A DNA stretch of 64,000 nt, taken from the NCBI RefSeq assembly GCF_048544455.1, contig NC_133538.1, positions 256,294,491 through 256,358,490 of the forward strand, written 5' to 3'. Origin of the DNA: Silene latifolia. Taxonomy: Eukaryota > Streptophyta > Magnoliopsida > Caryophyllales > Caryophyllaceae. A program made the translations under genes and the position numbers. The notes under the pieces are model-generated. The model was not told the DNA's origin and did no database searches. It saw only the letters and a list, made by a program, of their open reading frames with translations. Position 1 is the first letter of the stretch. Each line of letters opens with the position of its first letter. Shown piece after piece: positions 45,080 to 57,199 of the stretch.

Positions 45080-47571
45080 TGTAGATATCCAGTATCTGCT
45101 GAGACTCTAACAAACACCCGATGATTATCGGACTACAACATGTTTTGGAATCGCGGCGTTTGATCGACATTTTGTGAACAACTTTACGTCGTAAAACTTA
45201 AAATGATTTCGAAAATAAAACATTTCAAAACTTTTCAAAAGTACCTGGAGTGTTTAATGCATGATGACGGGGTCACAATGACACTAACTAGAGTCAAAAC
45301 CGACACCGGACCAAAAACCAACTCAAAAATTCAAATCCTAACTCCAACAACGAGTCAAACCGAGTCAACCACAAAAAACAAACCATTTCAAACCTTCTAT
45401 ACTAAGATTTCCCGGATTCATGAATGGTCAAGTACCAAACATGTGACTACAAATCCTAGGATAGAACAAATCATGATTGCACTTGTGTGAAAGTGACAGA
45501 ACAACTCGAAGACCCACGACGTGGCTCGCGCCTCTTTGTGCAGCCCAGGTCGCCACGTCGCTCAAAACTCACACAACCACTCATTTTCCTATAAATACCC
45601 CTCAAATGCCCCCATTTGAGAACTTACGCGAGTGTCCGACCCATCTTTTCTCCCTTAAAATTCTCGACTCGACTTCTTAAGTCACAATCCGACGCGTATT
45701 TACGACCTACCGATCGTAAATACAAGCCTTACACATTGTTTGGTACCGTCTTCGTGCATTAAATCACTTGATCGACCATTTCGACCACTACACCGTCACT
45801 AATCTTAATAAAACACTATTTTTACTTACCAAAACGGTTTTAAACCGAGTCTTTTCTGACCAAACGAGTTGTTACACTTACGTCGGTTTCTCGCCATAAC
45901 CAAACATGTAAGTATGAGGGTGTAAAAATCCTTCTTTTATCATGTCTTTGCTTGTTTTATGACCATAACATGCTAAAACATGCATAACACGATCCAAAAC
46001 ATAGGATAGACGAGCCAAAACTGAATTTTGGCCTGATGTAGAAGCCCCTTGTTCTGCACAGAGGCCCGCGCCTCAATGGGGTGCCCAAGTCAAAACTCAA
46101 CCGTGTTTGTTCTCGTCCTTCCTCATTAATCTATTTTCATATTTGTAATCGGTTTTTACCATTTCGAATGTTTTTAAAACCTTTTATTTATTTTTAAAAA
46201 TTTTAACCATAAAACATTTTTCCCCCTTGGTTCTTAATACCATGACGGTTGAATCCGTGTTCCGATGATAATATTTGGTTAATAACATTTAAAAGGTATT
46301 TTAAAGCCTTTTATTTCATTTCTTTAAATTTTGAGAGGTATTTTAAAGCCTTTCATCATTTCTTTACATTTCCGAAATAAACATATTAGTCACCAACACA
46401 AAGTCATCCTTGGTTCCACATACCATGCCGGATTTTAACCCGGGTACGATGATGAGTATCGACTAATTATATTCAAATGAACTTAAAACAATTAGTTCAT
46501 GATAATTCTCAAAACTATCCATGTCAAGTCGAACCCGACACCGAATATCATCAAAATAATGATGATTATTCGAGTCTCGTTCCTTAAATCAACAAATACG
46601 GTCTAAACGACCCTTTCAAACCAAAACAGGTTTAAATACCCACTTTTCAACACGTTTCATAAACGTTTTTCAAATGGTCAGAGCACGGCATATAACCGTT
46701 GACTGACCCGCACCTAAACAGGCCTTTTCTTTTTTATTTTCAAAACCAGGGGAGATCCCCTTGCACCGCCAACAGGCTCGCGCCTCATGTGGTGCCTGGT
46801 GCGAGTGGACATTCCCTTCCAAAGATTAGTCTAGGACGATCCCGACTCCGGCCAACCCGGATATAGGATGGATCAGATGACTATTTGCTCATTCAAAAAT
46901 CACATTTGCAAAATTTCTTACTAAGACAAATGGATCGCGTTATGCACCATAAACCTAATACGGTAAATGGATGTTTAATTTCCGTCTTGCATGCAAATCA
47001 ACCATAAATCCAACTCAACATCTTATACTTGATACTTGGATTAAATCGACCGACTTAGAAAGCTCTCACATGTTATGTTTAAATTATTGGATGCGCTTTC
47101 ATGCATTTAAATCGTTTTATTAACTTTTGCATTCAACCAACCAAGATCGATCAGTAGAGGCCGCTACCGCGGGCGGGATTGGGTGTCTGATTAAAGGGCT
47201 TCCCAATACGTACCTTCACCTCTTACTCAGAAACTTTGGATAGTGGACGACCTTATCCGGGGCGTACGAGAGTCATTCTAGAGATAGGATGCTAAAGAGG
47301 GACGATTCCTTATCTTTAGTACTTATGTCAAACCATGCTTTGTGCTTCGTTTGACCAAGGTATAAAGTGGATTCGAACGGGTTCTAAGCATCCCACAAAT
47401 GCTTGGTGGCGACTCCTAATATCTCTAATCGTTTCGAGACCCTTACCGAGACGAAACCGATCGATCTAAAACGATCCGGTCGAAAGCATTTTTACGTCGC
47501 CGAGCGTGGTTTTCAAAAGGCCGATGCACGTCCGCAGATCGACCGGGCTTCCAGGTGGGCCGATGTCCACA
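45080..47571 (+). repeat. Tat/Ogre 3' LTR
   Basis: Starts TGTAGATATCC after the polypurine tract and ends GATGTCCACA before the ACTCT duplication. Same length (2,492 bp) as the 5' LTR with scattered substitutions and no net indel. Confidence 0.95.
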
Positions 47572-47576
47572 ACTCT

Positions 47577-48623
47577 GTTCATCAAGTCCATAAACACATC
47601 TGGTGCATTAGATAACCCAAACGGCATCACTACATGCTCATAATGGCCATACCTCGACGTGAAAGCTGTCTTTGGTATGTCCTCCTCTCTAATCTTCACC
47701 TGATGGTACCCCAACCTCAAATCAATCTTAGAAAAGACTGATGCACCACCCAACTGATCAAACAGGTCATCTATTCTTGGCAAAGGATACTAGTTCTTCA
47801 CCGTCACCCTGTTTAGCTCCCTGTAATCTATGCACAACCTCAAACTCCCATCTTTCTTTTTCACAAACAGAACCGGCGCTTCCCACGGTGATACACTAGG
47901 TTTAATGTATCCCCTCTCAATCAGATCATCTAACTGCTTCCTGAGCTCCTACAACTCCTTAGGACCCATCCGGTACGGTGCCTTAGAGATTGGCCCCGTC
48001 CCCAGTTTCAGCTCAACACTGAAATCTATCTCCCTCTTCGGTGGTAACCCCGGAATCTCCTCTGGAAAGACATCTGGAAACTCCCCCACAACTGGTATCT
48101 GCTCAACTATCGGACTCTCCATCCTGTCATATCTCACATGGCACAAGATCAACGGGCACCCCTTTCTCAGATAGGACTTCAAGGTCACAGCTGCAATCAA
48201 CTTAACTTTGGGTTTGACAACAAACCCACAATAAGACACACTAATGCCCTTAGGACCTCTCAGAGACACTTTCTTTTGATGACAGTCTATCTTAGCCTTG
48301 TACTTTCCTAACCAATCCATCCCGACTATCATCTCAAAGCCGTATAAAGGAAACTCTAGCAAGTCTACAGGTAGATCAACTTGCCCTACTATCATGGTTA
48401 CCTCTCTATACAACCTCCCATACGATACAGACTCACCCGAAGGTATAAAAACTTCCTCTCTTACAGACTCATACTCTCTCAGACCCAACTTTTTAACATA
48501 ACTCGAAGATACAAACGACTGTGATGCCCCCGAATCAAACAAAACGAAGGTATAAACACCATTAACAAGAAAAGTACCAGTGATAACATAAGCGTCGTCC
48601 TCAGCTGCTTTCTTCTCCATCAT
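47577..48623 (-). pseudogene. pol: chromovirus protease and RT first half (broken)
   Basis: Protease with FVLFDSGASQSFVSS (DSG at 48536-48528) and GMDWLGKYKAKIDC. A linker (FPDVFPEEIPGLPPKREIDF) leads into RT. The stretch after TAG 47949-47951 still encodes the RT fingers, and after TAG 47790-47792 come [28 protein letters not shown] and [16 protein letters not shown], where the Tat/Ogre element interrupts. Both stops are CAG-to-TAG type. The rest of RT is at 8823 downward. Confidence 0.92.
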
Positions 48624-48639
48624 AAAGAACTTGCCACTG

Positions 48640-49536
48640 GTCTTCTGCCCACCTCCATGGATAGTACTAGCTAAAGTAGCCGGTTTAGCACCCGACCCAT
48701 GGTTGTTGTTGGTGTTCGTAGCTGGTTTCTGATAAGAATTACCGCCATTGCGGTTGCCCCCACCGTTGTTGTTCTGACCTCCCCTGTTGTTCCATGACCC
48801 AGCCGGTCTGTTACTCGCATAACTCTGTGCAGGACCCTGAGAAAAGCTCCCATGTCCCGGCCTCTAGAAACCTCTCAGCCCTCCCAGCTCTCTCATAAGC
48901 TTCCTTAACATCTGTAAGGACTCCCACAGGTAGCTTCTCCATGATCTTGGGGGTCAACCCCTTCTCAAATATCAGAGCTAGGTTCTCATCACTCAACCCC
49001 ATATCTTCCGCATACCTATCCTTCTCATTAAACTTACGGTAGTACTCAGCCACCGTCATGTCAGATGTCATCTTAAACTCATCGAACTCCTCTCTCAGCT
49101 TACTCCTCAGATGTTCCGGTACGAACTCTTGCCTCATGGCTCTCCTGAACTCATCTCAAGGTATAGCAGGTAGTCCCTGCTTTGCGTACATATCCCTAGC
49201 ATTCACCTTTAGCTTGTCCCACCACTCACCTTCCGCTTCCCTCAGGTAGAACGCAGCTTGTTCTACCTTTAACTCATCCGGACAATACACCAACTCCAGG
49301 ATATTCTCCATCTCTCTGTGCCAATTATCTAGAAGAATTGGCTCCCCGGTCCCCTTATACTCTTTCGGGTTGAATCTCGCTATGTGGATGCTGATCTTTG
49401 AATGATCAACCTCCTTATCCTTTCCCACTCTTTTCAACGCTTCGGTAAGAGCATCCTGGTGCTCCAACATCTTTACTATATCATCGGTGGTCATGTTCTC
49501 AGCTCTAACATACAGGGCGTTTCTCATTGGCCGCAT
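48640..49536 (-). pseudogene. gag: chromovirus gag (broken)
   Basis: The ATG at 49536 opens MRPMRNALYVRAENM. The Gag core is recognisable (FNPKEYKGTGEPILLDNWHREME, in short ARFNPKEYKGTGEP; FYLREAEGEWWDKL; FVPEHLRSKLREEF; MTVAEYYRKFNE). A TGA near 49156 (Trp codon changed) and a frameshift near 48880 break it. The C-terminal part is N/G-rich; the CCHC zinc knuckle usual at this place was not found, either lost or never present in this copy. Confidence 0.85.
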
Positions 49537-50412
49537 CTTGAAACTATATAAGAAAAAGTAGATATAAACATGCATACTATAACACAAAACACGTATATAA
49601 CCTGCACAAACCCCACTCGATCGAGTACCAGAACCCACTCGATCAAGTTGAGACCACTCGATCGAGTGACCAACCTACTCGATCGAGTGCCTCGACTCCA
49701 GAACCAAACCAGACTTCTGCCCAAAAATATACTCGACCGAGCTGATAAGCCACTCGATCGAGCGCCCCCTACTCGATCGAGTGCCCCTACTCGATCGAGT
49801 GCCCCTACGTACTCGATCGAGTACCCATAAACACGATTCTGTCCAGAAAAAATCAAACTACCTACTTGACTGAGTCACACCCACTCGATCGAGTGCCTCA
49901 CCTACTCAATCAAGTGCCCCCCACTCGATCGAGTCATGCAGACTCGTATACACTACCCGCATGTTCATCTCACTTTCCCAACATTATATACAGCTACTAT
50001 ACTTTCAATAAGATAGCAACAACTACGCATACATTTCTACGCAACTCTTTATGTAAGCAACAAACGATCTATTCATATTATCAATATGCCACATTATAAA
50101 CATCCAACATACTTTTCATTCAATTCAACATATAAAACACTTATCTTTCAACTTTTATCCATACCTTCAGTTCTCCAAATCCAACATCCAACAATTCAAA
50201 ACACATGCCACTATGTACACATACTGACCAAAAGACAACATATACGACCCTGACACGTACCCCATGTGACCGGTTCAAAATTGCAGGGCGAGTTCGCGAC
50301 TTTAGGACGTCTCCCAAGCCTTTGCATTAGCTCCTACAACTTCTACCCCGGGTTCATTTTAATTGACACCCTATGTTCATTAGATTCATTGATTACAGGT
50401 TTCATGATCGTC
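49537..50412 (-). other. chromovirus leader with a cluster of ACTCGATCGAGTG palindromes
   Basis: 49610-49940 contains about thirteen copies of the self-complementary word ACTCGATCGAGT, usually within C/TACTCGATCGAGTGCCCC at variable spacing; degenerate copies mostly differ by CG-to-CA or TG changes (ACTCGATCAAGT, ACTCAATCAAGT). 49941-50412 is AT-rich with no recognisable feature. Confidence 0.85.
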
Positions 50413-50424
50413 GCTCTGATACCA
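50413..50424 (-). promoter_or_regulatory. chromovirus primer binding site (initiator Met tRNA type)
   Basis: The minus strand reads TGGTATCAGAGC, three bases inside the 5' LTR boundary. Confidence 0.92.
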
Positions 50425-50427
50425 CTT

Positions 50428-51845
50428 TGTGACACCCCCATACTCCAAGTGCCTTACCAGGACCACTCAGGTATAAGAACGTCACCATCTCGGTTTCCCG
50501 AGGCAATGATAATCAAATGACAATAAAGAAACATAATTTAAATAGCCAAACTATTTAAAGTTATTACAATTCCAAGTCCAAACTGACAAAAGGTACAATA
50601 CATGTTCTCAAAAACCAAATGTCTAAACAACTAAAATATGACAGCGGAAGACTCTAATCAGCTCGTGGTGACACATCCCAGCTAGCCCAAATGCCTCTAG
50701 TCAAACCTGATCAACAACAGCTCACCATCCCCGAATAGATCACCACAGTTTTTAAAACAATTAAACGGGGTCAGTACTAATTACACAAAACAAGATACAA
50801 TACAACAAATACCAAACAGCTCAATCGTCACATCAAACCCCGGTCTCCATAATCAATCTCCACGTAACTGACTACACATTAAAGTATGTAGCCCTGCCAG
50901 AGTACCCATCGCAACAGATACTCCACACCGCCAGTGGGGGACCGCAGCCGTACCCACCAAATCCCCGCTCATCTCCATCGAGCGATAAACCCAAGTCCAT
51001 TAATGCGCACATCCCTTCTGTGGCAGGTTCCACGGAATGCGAATCATGGGCGTGAAGCCACTCCTGCAAGTGACACTACTCAGCCAAGGACACCCCCCGA
51101 AGAACACAGACAGACAAACAGTAACCATAACACCAAAATCAACAACCGTCTGAATCAATCAACAAGATATAATCACAACCGTCTGAAACAAACAACAATC
51201 ACTAACTACAGCACAATTCACCACACATATCATATAACTAATACTGAGTAGGGAAAACCCTACCTGGAATGCAATCACAAACAGCAGACGATCTAGCAGC
51301 TGTCTCAAAATCGTTCTTCTACGAATCCTCCTCCTATTCACACAATCATACAATCACTACTAACACCACAAATCGTAAAAACCCCCAATCCCAAAATTAG
51401 GGTTTAAACAAAGTCAACCAAACGCTATAAAATTGGTACGTAGGACTTGCCCTTGACGCAAGGATCACAAAGACACAAAGAACAACGAAATCCGACCTCT
51501 CAAGCTCCGGGATTTGCCAATAATGCGGATGAAGAGAACAACGTAGTTTGAATCACCCTTTTGAGTGGATTAGGTTTATAAAAGTGTTTAGGAAATATGA
51601 CGACATAATATATATACTAATCCGCATTATTAACAAAACCCGACAAAACATAACCCGCTAACCGACTTACTCGATCGAGTAAGTAAGGTACTCGATCGAG
51701 TGCCCCTTACTCGATCGAGTGCCAAGGCTACTCGATCGAGTACCCTAAAGAGAGAATACTGTTTCGTAAATGAAAACACCCTTACTCGACAGAGTAAGGC
51801 CCACTCGATAGAGTACCCAAAGACTCATAAAACCGTAGTATTACA
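50428..51845 (-). repeat. chromovirus 5' LTR
   Basis: The plus strand starts TGTGACACCCCCATACTCC and ends at TATTACA; on the minus strand it therefore starts TGTAATACTACGG and ends GGGGTGTCACA. 1,418 bp. The partner LTR is outside the window, so the outer edge is set from the TG/CA rule. It carries six ACTCGATCGAGT-type words at 51664-51813. Confidence 0.82.
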
Positions 51846-52014
51846 CCGCCCATCAAACTGACGTTTGCTACTATTTATTTGTAATATTATATATTTGACA
51901 AAAATTGGCGATAAAAAAGGTTAATTATACAATTTTATACAAGACGATATAATTATATACAAGGACAAGTTAACTAGCTAGATTATATACAAATCCCTAC
52001 CTCTTTAAAAGAGA

Positions 52015-52058
52015 GAACTTGGCTGCACTGTAGCAATGAATAGTGCACAGCCAAGTTC
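52015..52058 (+). ncRNA. Short perfect-stem hairpin, function unknown
   Basis: GAACTTGGCTGCACT (52015-52029) pairs with AGTG-CA-CAGCCAAGTTC (52042-52058), a 15-bp stem with one 2-base bulge and a 12-base loop. It lies about 30 bp after a TATA-like word and just before a pyrimidine-rich stretch, so it may be at the 5' end of a transcript. Too short for a typical plant microRNA precursor. The ncRNA call is tentative. Confidence 0.3.
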
Positions 52059-52369
52059 CCTTTCTACAGTTGATTTGTCCCATTAGATCTTATCCTTCCA
52101 TTCTCTCTTTAACTCACAGCCACACCTTTTCCTATTATTTCTATCTACTCCACTCATTCTCATCGGTCTCTTGCTTCTCACATCTTTATCCAGCCCTCTC
52201 CGCAAAACCTAGGTATTTATCCCAATTTTTATTCTTTGTTGATTATTTCAGACTCATCTGTGAGCTCCGCCATCATAGTTTTGTTTAGAAATTAGGATTT
52301 GTAAATTGTAAATTAGGTTTTTCAAATGGAGTTTGGTTGTTGCACTGTTATTGCCGACATCGGCTTTTT

Positions 52370-52500
52370 GGTGCTATTATTATTAGTGGTGAGATTGGTA
52401 TTATTATTACTATTAATGGTTGTTGTTCTTCTTGTTATTATTATTAGTGTATTATTATTACTATTGCGATTATTAGTATTGCGATTAGTACCATACCCTC
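52370..52500 (+). repeat. Imperfect (ATT)n/(GTT)n microsatellite
   Basis: A run of ATT, GTT and ATTACT triplets. It creates a spurious leucine/valine-rich frame that mimics a membrane segment. Confidence 0.8.
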
Positions 52501-55500
52501 ATTTGTACTTTTTGTTTTTTGTGATTACTGATTGGTTTGCTATTTCCATTGTCGTTTTCTTCTTTTGCTATGGCTATATCTTGTGTATATGCGATCAAGG
52601 GTCATGGGATTGTCGATGATGAGGAGCCTGGGGGCGGGAAATATGTGCTGAATTTCTCAGCATCATTTTTTCTATTTCTGTTTTATCTCGTTGTTTATAG
52701 TTAAATGGTCGTTGAGTTGACGTGAATAACAATCACCTTGCAATCTGCTGGATATTATGTACTTTTATCCATGGAATCACATTGCCATAACATATAATTC
52801 CGCATTAATCGTACATTGCAAAGGCTAATGGCCGTTGACAGGCGTTAATTTCTTAGTTTCATTTGATTTGGCGGAGTTGGATTATATCCGGGCAGTAATA
52901 TGAAAATGTATCAGTTAAATCCGAAATGTTGGAAGTCCGAAATATTGAAAGGTTTGTACATATGGGGAATGTATCATTTGATTTGTTAGGTGATATTTGA
53001 CACCAAGCTTTTACTATTATCAATTTACCTGTGTGTTCTAGACTCTGACTACTACTCAGTATTTACTGTATAATTTGGGTTTAAGAATCAAACAAGTCGG
53101 CTGAGATATTATAACATCTCGATTTCAGTCACAGCCGCGGTATTGGTTCACCTAATTTTGGGTATACTTTCTGATTGTTTTGATTTTATAGTCATTTTGA
53201 TATTTTGGTTTCATCGTACGTGTTAGTGGAACGTTGGAAGCTTAGTTTTGTGTGGTATGTGCTATTTTTTGCTCAATCTTTCACTCGCCAATTTGCATTT
53301 CTTTTTATTATTTAGATTTCCTGTGTGTTGATGTGCCGATATATTTGCAAACTTATGAATCTCAGGTTTGATTGAAATTGGTCTTTGCTTAGTTTTCGTG
53401 GGTTATTGTTGTTCTTTGAAAATTTAGTATTGTTAGTGGGTTGATTGAAGTGCCTTACTGTTAAGTTTCTGTTGGTTCTTACTGCTATAAGGTGGATCAC
53501 TTGGTAAACATTGGTGTCGGTCCATGGTTATGCAATTCACTTCGTCAATAAGCTCATTTCCTCTAAAATTAGCAATGGTATTATGAGTTCATATTCATTC
53601 TCATTTTATTTATTTCTCCTTTTTAGCAAATCTATTCATACATGCCTTTTTCTGTAATTTTGAGTTATAATTTCGTGCTTGTAGTAGTGCGTGTAATATG
53701 TTGAATTTCGACTACTTTTTACTGAGTATTAATTAATTGTTTACTTGTTCGAACATGAAGTTTATTATTTGGGATGAAGCATATATCAGGTATGCAGGCA
53801 TTAATGCATTATTATGGTTTCTGGCTTTCTTGTTATAAAAAATGGGTATTCACTAAGAAAGTAGGCTCATTGATTTGACAGGCACAAGCTTGGATATATT
53901 TTCGTCGTAGAAGAGTCTGGTTAGGTTTCCCTCATTGCCGACTTTACATTTGTTTTCATTGTGTGATTTTGTATGTTTGTTAATTGCATATAGGTTTGGT
54001 TGAATGTCATATAGCTGTTATTGCTACAACTATGTGAGGGATTGTGTATCAAAGATGTCAGAACATCAGTTACTTAAGTTGCCTTAAGTTGAGTTATGAT
54101 GATTATGGTGGTGGTTTATTAAGGGTAGCATTGCTACTATGTGGACCGTTTGTGGATAGCCCGGTTCATTGTTTAAAACAACTGCGACAAGTGTAAGGTC
54201 AATCTACTTATCATCTTCCCCAAGTTTAGGGAGTGAATAAAACTGTTGATGCCTTGGATATATGTGTTTTATGGTCATTAATTATCTAGGGAGCTCACCC
54301 ACATACCATTGTGACAAGAGTAACACTTATTTTGAATTCCATTTTTTGTTGTTTGACTGGTGCTTGAGTGTGCAAAGGACATAAGCCTGGGGCTGCAGTT
54401 GGCCGGGTGAGTTGGAGTTCATGCACTGCCTTAGGTGATTTTTGGTGTTGAGAAATGTGGCTGTCGTTTGGTTTTGGGGGATTGCAGGTATCACCGATAG
54501 GTCATTTGGTTTTGAATGATATGTTAGTTTTTGTTGATTCTGGTTATGCTTTGATTTTTGTTGCAGCACAGTCATTGCGTCTTAAATTGCTGTGCAGTGG
54601 TCGTGCTAATCTGATATTGTGTCTACAGGTACTCATGGCATCCAAGCTTTAAGCACCTGCTTATCTGTGGTGGATTCGAACCCTTGGCTGTCTGTGTTGG
54701 CCCGTCGTTGAATGTGATCATTTAGTTTCTTCGTCTGTTACTGTATGTGAACCTTTTTGTTTGCTCCCCTATTTACCTTACATCACCTTCATCGCCTTGC
54801 GCTTACATCTGCTTACTATTGCAGACACAGCGCGGTTTGGGGTTACCTACTTGTATTTTTCGCTCGGCTACGATTGCCAATCCTGCTGGCTGTTGCAATA
54901 CCCGGGTACCATTTCTGTTCGTTTCTTAATTATGAGGTGTTGTTCTAAGTGTTTAATTCTCCTTTTAAAGGATTTCTTTTATAGTTACAAGAATCATTTT
55001 GAATGATGGACTCAAAGGCGGTGCGCATGTCATAGGCTCACAGGTGATCATTGCTTACTCTAGAGGTGAGGCTCTGTATTTTAGTTGTGATATATCTTGT
55101 GATATGTTACAGGGTTTTTAATCAATCATCTAACTACTTTTTTATTTCATGTCAGGTTTTTTTCAAACGGGATTGTAGATACGGTCATTCAATTTCTCCT
55201 GCATAGGTATCATCTACATGTCCCTTTTCGATTTTTGTTGCAGCTTGGTTAATGAATGTGGTCTTAGGCTCTTAGTTCCTTTTATGTTTTGGTTTTAGGG
55301 CTTCTTTAGCTTACTTCTTGAGTCTGTTAGGGTGGCGTGTTGAGAATTATGTGGGTTTTAAAGAGATGTTGGTTGTGTAATATGTTAGGGTTTATCTCGA
55401 GTCTGTTATTATTCTAGGGTTTCCTTGGATTGGATTTGTACTTATTTTACTGTTATTCTTCCGTTGGTGTTTCTTTGTAGTGGGAGTGGGGTTTATTGGA

Positions 55501-57199
55501 ATTTTGTGTTTAGTTTATGTTTCTTTTGCCTGCTATATATATAGTTTTTCATCGCTTTAGGCAACAGCACGGGAGATAGTTTGGGTGTTTCGGGAAGACT
55601 GCAGCCTGCTTCTGTATTATAGAACTGGATAGTTGTTTGGCAATACTAATATAATTGGTCAAGGTCTGCCTCATTGGTAGTGAGTGTTCAGACTTAGTGT
55701 ATTCTTACAGTGAGAGCATTACCCTTGCGTGAGATCTGTTTTCATTCAAGTTGTTAATTTGTAAATTTTTTTTACGTATTTCCATTATCATTTATCCTCC
55801 TTTTTATTGATTATTGTTTTTGATTTCTGGGTTGGGTTTATTGTTTCCTAGAGCTGGAGTTGTGAGCATGATCCTGGGGCTCGAGTTGCTTTTAATTCTG
55901 CAAAAAGGTGGGCGATTTGGCATTTACCTCTAAAAGCTGGACGGTGATTAGGTGTTGCATTGCTGTGCATCGCTTTTATGCAATTTGCACTACTCTTTTT
56001 CAGGCTGTTTTTAATATGGTGAACATTGCAGATTCGGCACAACCATAGGAAAGCGGCTATTTGATGCTTCCAGATCGTGCCTACCGGCAATATCATAGGC
56101 GACGCTAAAACACAGGTGCTTATTTCGTTGGTCTAATCTCTGTTGTTTTCCGTTTTGGCAAGTGCTGATTGGTTTTGCTATTTCCGTTGCCTTTTTTGTT
56201 ACTTTTACTCCCCCAATAACCTTTCTATTTTTTGTCACTGATTTCCATTTCCTTTTATTTTACATTCTACTTTTTCTCTTCTTCATTTACTTGTCATACT
56301 ATGGCTAAGATTATCATCATACCTGATCCGAATTCCTTTGAAACTGTTTAGTGTTTAGATATTCTTTGGTGTGATAAATTAGATCTGTGATTAGTTTATT
56401 ATTTCCTTCGGCCCAATTATTTGCGTACTCTTGATTAAAATAAGTCTCACAAAGAATATAAAAGTTAAACAACTGATCTAGACATGGGAAGTATGGTTTT
56501 AGTTACCTCAAATTTAGTGAAGTGGGAAATATCTTAATTGATTATTGAGGATAGATCATAACTTTTGGTGAAAAATTTTGGATTTTTAAAAAAGATTTCA
56601 GCTTTGGTGTACAATCTACTAATAAGAGAAATTTATTGTATAATACCTGTAAGACGGTTCTTTTATGTATGAAAACACTCAATTATTACTAAAAGTACCG
56701 TATCATGTTGTAAGACGGTTGTATTCTATAATTTGTGATCTACTAAAGGTGCTTAAAAGATGGGTGGTTGAATTGATTCATCTTGGTTTGGGTGATGATG
56801 GGAGTGTTCATTGTTTTCATGTTGAAGTTAGTGGCAGAAGTTGGAGTTTCGGAATGTGGTAGCCCAACTGGCTGCTAAAGTTTTCATTGTTAAACTTGCA
56901 TAAATTCCCTAATGGGGTTCATTCAACGATCTGCCTTCCATATGGGCAACCTGGCGATACAGTTGGGTAATTCTTTGTAAAAGTCTTTAATTAATTTATA
57001 GTGACGTCAGTGGTTGTGGAAACTCTCTGCTATTCATATCTTGGTTGTGTTTTGATGGCATTTGTTAATTGCCAGCTATGACACTAAACTTTCCCTCCAA
57101 GCTCTTGGTATTCATATATGGTTCATCGTTAAGTTTGTTAGAGAGTTAGGCGACCCTGACATTATCTTTAATTTGTCAAATTTTATTTTGATGAGCACG

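Larger units (their letters stand above)
8829..47571 (+). mobile_element. Tat/Ogre-type Ty3/gypsy element with antisense passenger genes and nested insertions
   Basis: Two LTRs of equal length (2,492 bp each), a 5-bp target duplication, a primer site, a polypurine tract, gag, protease, RT, RNase H, a second (archaeal-type) RNase H and integrase, in that order on the plus strand. The second RNase H and the Gag type are hallmarks of the Tat clade, which includes Ogre and Retand. Nested insertions account for about 16.8 kb (Athila, LINE, solo LTR), so the original element was about 21.9 kb, in the size range of Ogre-like elements. The 9.5 kb between integrase and the 3' LTR holds two antisense genes. 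Confidence 0.9.
47572..51845 (-). mobile_element. Chromovirus (Ty3/gypsy), 5' LTR, gag, protease and first part of RT
   Basis: Upstream half of the element that continues at 8828-6361. Minus-strand order from right: LTR (51845-50428), primer site, leader with ACTCGATCGAGT palindromes, gag, protease, RT up to the Tat/Ogre insertion. 47572-47576 is the second copy of the ACTCT duplication. The 5-bp duplication of the chromovirus itself would be CCGCC (51846-51850), unverified because the other end is outside. Confidence 0.88.
51846..57199. other. Segment not assigned to a transposable element; possible old non-coding transcription unit
   Basis: AT-rich DNA with no protein family recognised in any frame. 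On the plus strand it has features of a plant transcript: a TATATAC word near 51984, a pyrimidine-rich stretch at 52070-52200, a candidate first donor CCTAG|GTATTT near 52211, and short GC-richer blocks bounded by AG and GT, for example about 54826-54902 and 56030-56116. These blocks do not give a continuous reading frame. The longest frame (52326-52619) is a translated ATT/GTT microsatellite. It may be a non-coding RNA gene, gene relic or intergenic DNA. Confidence 0.4.

Noticed and set aside
49524-49856. Serine/arginine/glycine-rich frame on the minus strand
   Set aside because: It is a translation of the ACTCGATCGAGTG palindrome cluster in the chromovirus leader.
49610-49940. CRISPR-like array of palindromic repeats
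   Set aside because: Spacing is irregular, repeats are 12 bp and the setting is a plant retrotransposon leader. The same applies to 17700-18095 and 62790-63185.
52326-52619. Leucine/valine-rich frame resembling a small membrane protein
   Set aside because: It is a translation of an imperfect ATT/GTT microsatellite, with no support from codon usage or similarity.
56665-56862. 65-codon frame with a faint resemblance to plant RNase H-like tails
   Set aside because: Too short and no catalytic residues; similarity impression only.
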